A DNA stretch of 9,897 nt. Source: an uncultured Saprospiraceae bacterium. Its GTDB lineage: Bacteria > Bacteroidota > Bacteroidia > Chitinophagales > Saprospiraceae. The stretch is from positions 1 to 9,897 of the forward strand of contig CALGLY010000136.1 in NCBI GenBank assembly GCA_937959095.1, written 5' to 3'. The notes beneath the pieces were generated by a model. That model was given only the letters and a program-made list of their open reading frames with translations. It did not search any database and was not told the origin of the DNA. Made by a program: the position numbers and the translations under genes. This document shows positions 7,701-9,897 of this stretch, piece by piece; the stretch's first letter is position 1; every line of letters starts with the position of its first letter.

Positions 7701-9897
7701 ATATTCAAGTAATCAACCAAGGAACGGTTGATGGAACAAATATTGAAGTAGTAGATTACATCCCAGCAGGATTAATTCTTGCAGATGCAGCTTGGACAGA
7801 AGCACCAGCAGGTCTAGCGACGCTAAATGCGGGTATTGCAGCTCTAGCAGCAGGTGATGATACTACTGTTTCTATTACCTTCACTATTGACCCAGCCTTC
7901 ATGGGCGGTCAAATTATCAACTTCGCGGAAATTAGCGATGCAGATAATGCAGAAGGTTTGGATGATACCGATTCTACACCAGATGATACGAACGGTAACG
8001 ATCCAGGTGGTGGACCAGATACACCAGCAGATGATGCTGTAGATGGAGACGGTACAGGTACACCTGGCGATATGGATCCTGATACAGATGAGGATGACCA
8101 TGATCCAGAGGTAATTGACGTAGGACAGTTCTTCGATTTGGCATTGACTAAGATGCTAAGTCCAACAACGCCTGGTCCATTTAGCCCAGGATCTCCAGTA
8201 ACTTTCGTAATTGATGTATTCAATCAAGGAACACTTGATGCAACGAATGTTGAAATTACGGATTACATTCCAGCAGGATTAATCCTTGCAGATGCAGCTT
8301 GGACAGAGTCTCCAGCAGGCATTGCTACTTACAACGGTGGCATAGCAAGCCTTCCAGCAGGAAATCAGACATTCGTTACTATTTCATTCACTATCGACCC
8401 TACCTTCCAAGGTGGTCAAATCGTAAACTTCTCGGAGATTAGCGATGCAGATGGTGGAACAGATGTGGATTCTGATCCAGATCAAGATCCTGACAACGAT
8501 GCAGGTGGTGGACCAGATTCACCTTCTGATGACGTAACAGGTGGAGACGGTACAGGTACACCAGGTGATGGTGACCCAATGACAGATGAAGATGACCAAG
8601 ATCCAGCAGTGATCGAAGTTGGTCAATTCTTCGATTTGGCATTAACGAAAGTAATCAATACTTCATCTACTCCAGGTCCTTATGCACCTGGCGACAATGT
8701 AGTATTTACAATAGAACTAATAAATCAAGGAACACTAGATGCAACTAATGTACAAGTAACTGATTACATTCCAGCAGGTTTGTTATTAGTAGATGCTGCT
8801 TGGACGCAAACAGGAAGTACAGCTTCGCTGAATATTCCAATTTCGTTCTTACCAGCAGGTGCTACTACTACAGTTGATATCTTATTCCAGATTGATCCAG
8901 CCTTCCCAGGCGGTAATATTATCAACTTTGCGGAAATTAGCAATGCAGATAATAGCGCAGGAGAGCCGGATATCGATTCTACACCAGATACAGACGTAAC
9001 CAATGATGCAGGTGGTGACCCAGATTCACCTTCCGATAATGCTACAGGTGGTGACGGTACAGGTAATCCTGGTGATATGGATCCTACAACAGATGAAGAT
9101 GATCAAGATCCAGCACAAATTACAGTAGGTGGATTCTTTGATTTAGCATTGACTAAGACATTGAGCCCAGCAACGCCTGGTCCATTCAATGCAGGTGATC
9201 CAGTAACATTTATGGTTACTGTAATCAACCAAGGAACAGTTGATGCAGCAGATGTTGAAATCACAGACTATATCCCAACAGGATTAATTCTTGCAGATGC
9301 AGACTGGACAGAAGCTCCAGCAGGTATTGCTACACTAAATGGCAATATTCCAAGCCTTCTAGCAGGTGATATGGTTATGATTCCTATCAGCTTCACTATT
9401 GATCCAGCATTCACAAGCGGAAGCATTGTGAACTATGCAGAGATTAGTGAAGATAATAATGACGATGTAGATTCTGACCCAGATCAAGATCCTGACAATG
9501 ATGCAGGTGGTGGACCAGATTCACCTTCTGATGACGCTACGGATGGCGACGGTTCAGGTACGCCTGGCGATGGTGACCCAATGGGTGACGAAGATGATCA
9601 AGATCCAGCAGTAATCGAAGTAGGTCAATTCTTTGACTTGGCATTAACGAAAGTAATTAATACACTAGAAACTCCTGGCCCATATAGCCCAGGTAGCCCA
9701 GTGACATTTACAATCGAAGTAATCAACCAAGGTACAATTGATGCGACAAATATCGAAGTATCAGATTACATTCCAGCAGGTCTAATCCTTGCAGACGGAA
9801 ACTGGTCAAATTCAGGTGGCATTGCTACATTGAATTCTGACATAGCATTCTTGGCAGCAGGCGATATGACTACAGTGGATATCATGTTTACTATCAG
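4775..9897 (+). CDS. Giant modular DUF11-repeat surface protein, possible lipoprotein (3' end beyond window)
   Basis: At least 1707 codons are open from the ATG at 4775-4777 to the window edge; I followed the frame throughout with no stop. The start has no Shine-Dalgarno but has A at -3 and -6, as Bacteroidota prefer. Domains by residue: basic n-region 1-31; hydrophobic core about 34-46; IVGC lipobox ending at Cys47; DUF7948-like domain about 60-232 (YDPGDGQLHYDFVLKPGA near its middle, LVIDPKIY at its end), usually found before beta-propeller or PKD arrays; one DUF11-like domain about 249-394; an Ig-like domain about 396-478 (STYQWYLDTGAGY); three cysteine-containing repeats 480-950; then five DUF11 repeats from 951, the fifth cut by the window. 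The likely role is adhesion, matrix or surface-layer structure, inferred from architecture; no catalytic domain is visible. The rest, perhaps with a C-terminal sorting domain, lies downstream. No convincing TAnnTTTG promoter is seen just upstream. Confidence 0.93.
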   Translation, partial: MPTLFDTRKIGTSTGKVDRTRHRGRPSILGSLHYILLMLMGFFIVGCASNQEEAAKATTSAVEFSEHEGNYIANATEYKVAFKAQGIELSASQQDAPWKLDFDGAAYESITDAGVWEENALWYRDLYEKTHLKFYDPGDGQLHYDFVLKPGASADRICMRLDGAENAYIARNGELVLPTEQGEFRHSKPYTYQVIDGEKVTVSSQFALAEGCLSVDLGAYNPNFDLVIDPKIYRVEDKPAVSTQSSGAMMDPDVSISSTVQGAGSEEENCTVMAGENVIIDVLVNNDGMTDVSGIVVEATVPAGLTINTLAPTSGVASESGGVITWSGISMGAGDASVELSIDATVAMDGFFCMYFEVVSMNETDADSSPNNGSVSGTDLGEIPNFDEDDVSITCVGTPIQFCAESQSVTLTGIGGFSTYQWYLDTGAGYDPIPGADMQMFDADVPGSYRYTVDGSTLDEDCAIELCCPIVLEGQCDPVLEHEKSLVGEPEKQSDGSWNVTYQIEVCNVGFADGDYALFDLPTFDDDVTINSASYDTDAPTIIGPLALDPNMPPNPWELASGIDLAIDECHIYTLTVNVSLDLMDSGAGSGDNMYDACGDGTNGGDPSAGEGLFNEALLDVMSDGTIDMVDTVCTDLPEITHEKTLLAEAALQPDGTYEVTYQIKVTSLTSVDGLYDLFDTPLFDDDITINTVSYTTDAFNNGGGVITAAAPYELAIGQAIDGGTMDIYTITFNVSFDLSEGSGGDNMYVPCGTSTNGSDPVAGEGLFNMSTLDVGSDGTIDETDEACDDLPIIEHEKISLGTPVANADGTYTVVYEIEVCNLGDIDGFYALMDTPCFDDDIVINSASFTTDAPGGTGGALATSGTYDLISDQPIAEGACHTFTITFNVSLDIDPASEQGGDDIYVPCGTSTNGMDPIAGEGLFNKSALDVGSDGTIDEVEEVCEDIPLVFDLALAKTLSSSTPGPFNPGSTVTFDIQVINQGTVDGTNIEVVDYIPAGLILADAAWTEAPAGLATLNAGIAALAAGDDTTVSITFTIDPAFMGGQIINFAEISDADNAEGLDDTDSTPDDTNGNDPGGGPDTPADDAVDGDGTGTPGDMDPDTDEDDHDPEVIDVGQFFDLALTKMLSPTTPGPFSPGSPVTFVIDVFNQGTLDATNVEITDYIPAGLILADAAWTESPAGIATYNGGIASLPAGNQTFVTISFTIDPTFQGGQIVNFSEISDADGGTDVDSDPDQDPDNDAGGGPDSPSDDVTGGDGTGTPGDGDPMTDEDDQDPAVIEVGQFFDLALTKVINTSSTPGPYAPGDNVVFTIELINQGTLDATNVQVTDYIPAGLLLVDAAWTQTGSTASLNIPISFLPAGATTTVDILFQIDPAFPGGNIINFAEISNADNSAGEPDIDSTPDTDVTNDAGGDPDSPSDNATGGDGTGNPGDMDPTTDEDDQDPAQITVGGFFDLALTKTLSPATPGPFNAGDPVTFMVTVINQGTVDAADVEITDYIPTGLILADADWTEAPAGIATLNGNIPSLLAGDMVMIPISFTIDPAFTSGSIVNYAEISEDNNDDVDSDPDQDPDNDAGGGPDSPSDDATDGDGSGTPGDGDPMGDEDDQDPAVIEVGQFFDLALTKVINTLETPGPYSPGSPVTFTIEVINQGTIDATNIEVSDYIPAGLILADGNWSNSGGIATLNSDIAFLAAGDMTTVDIMFTI
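4874..4927 (+). other. Signal peptide core and lipobox of the giant protein
   Basis: After a 31-residue polar, arginine-rich N-terminal extension, residues 34-46 are hydrophobic (YILLMLMGFFIVG) and end in I-V-G-C, with Cys47 fitting the lipoprotein signal peptidase II consensus. The mature start would be CASNQEEAA; the QEE cluster recalls the acidic surface-export signals reported after the cysteine of some Bacteroidota lipoproteins. The lipobox is seen directly; lipidation and surface export are inferred. Confidence 0.55.
6212..7621 (+). repeat. Three tandem cysteine-containing protein repeats (type A)
   Basis: Copies begin at 6212, 6692 and 7154 (residues 480, 640 and 794), 160, 154 and about 156 residues long. 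Each opens with [LI]-x-HEK, then DG-x-[WY]-x-V-x-Y-x-[IV], FDDD near residue 50, a beta-strand IYTITFNVS-like segment, CG-x-x-TNG-x-DP-x-AGEGLFN, and an S-DGTID...C-x-D-[LI]-P ending. They resemble DUF11-like beta-sandwich repeats but differ from the array that follows. Copies 1 and 3 have VCN (Cys507, Cys821) and [EA]CH (Cys570, Cys880); copy 2 lacks both. All three keep CG (Cys598, 752, 908) and the terminal C-x-D (Cys634, 788, 944). Confidence 0.8.
7622..9897 (+). repeat. Five tandem DUF11 repeats with Asp-rich linkers (type B), array continues past window
   Basis: Copies start with FDLAL at 7625, 8132, 8630, 9137 and 9632 (residues 951, 1120, 1286, 1455 and 1620). The spacing is 507, 498, 507 and 495 bp. 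Each has about 105 residues of DUF11 fold (TPGP[FY], V-x-NQGT-[VLI]-D, DYIP[AT]GL, FTIDP or FQIDP, NF/NYAEIS or NFSEIS), then about 60 residues dominated by Asp, Gly, Pro and Thr with DGDGTGTPGD- and DEDDQDP-like motifs. No cysteine occurs in the array. The DUF11 family (B_ant_repeat type) is common in giant Bacteroidota surface proteins. The linkers resemble acidic calcium-binding loops. Copies 1/3 and 2/4 share linker types, indicating duplication of a two-domain unit. Confidence 0.88.

Noticed and set aside
5470..9003. Several minus-strand open frames of 67-139 codons within the giant gene
   Set aside because: They lie antisense to a continuous, domain-rich plus-strand frame. Their serine/proline/isoleucine-rich translations mirror the repeats and have no family features.
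7622..9897. Regular direct repeats as a possible CRISPR or other DNA-level array
   Set aside because: The period is about 500 bp, the copies differ, and the frame is kept throughout. They encode protein domains.

Overview
The window looks like Bacteroidota DNA, most likely from the Saprospiria/Cytophaga-Flavobacterium side of the phylum. Supporting signs are two minus-strand genes preceded by the Bacteroidota -7 box TATCTTTG, a secreted glycoside hydrolase ending in what looks like a type IX secretion (T9SS) sorting domain, starts without Shine-Dalgarno sequences, and a very large DUF11-type repeat surface protein. The genus cannot be fixed from the sequence.

Layout. (1) Positions 2-367, plus strand: the 3' end of a gene of unrecognised family. 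(2) Positions 486-2563, minus strand: two tandem genes, a membrane-anchored J-domain protein (2563-1943) followed by a GH53 endo-beta-1,4-galactanase (1874-486). Each has its own apparent promoter, and the GH53 gene converges on gene 1 over a short AT-rich gap. (3) Positions 2626-4774: about 2.1 kb with no convincing gene. It is AT-rich but has two patches dense in short inverted repeats (about 3454-3603 and 4253-4339), a T-tract terminator-like hairpin (4157-4204) and a thrice-repeated 8-mer. (4) Positions 4775-9897, plus strand: one open reading frame of at least 1707 codons, still open at the window edge. It encodes a modular surface protein: signal/lipobox, a DUF7948-like N-terminal domain, one DUF11-like domain, an Ig-like domain, three ~155-160-residue cysteine-containing repeats, and then at least five ~165-169-residue cysteine-free DUF11 repeats joined by Asp-rich linkers.

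The genes do not form an obvious pathway. The galactanase would act outside the cell on arabinogalactan/galactan side chains, and the giant protein is probably a surface adhesin or stalk. The J-domain protein is likely a membrane-tethered Hsp70 co-chaperone. I found no clear new defence, mobile or biosynthetic system. The observations most worth following are the two-domain higher-order duplication in the giant gene, the paired loss of cysteines in its middle repeat, the lipobox on so large a protein, and the hairpin-rich non-coding region upstream of it.
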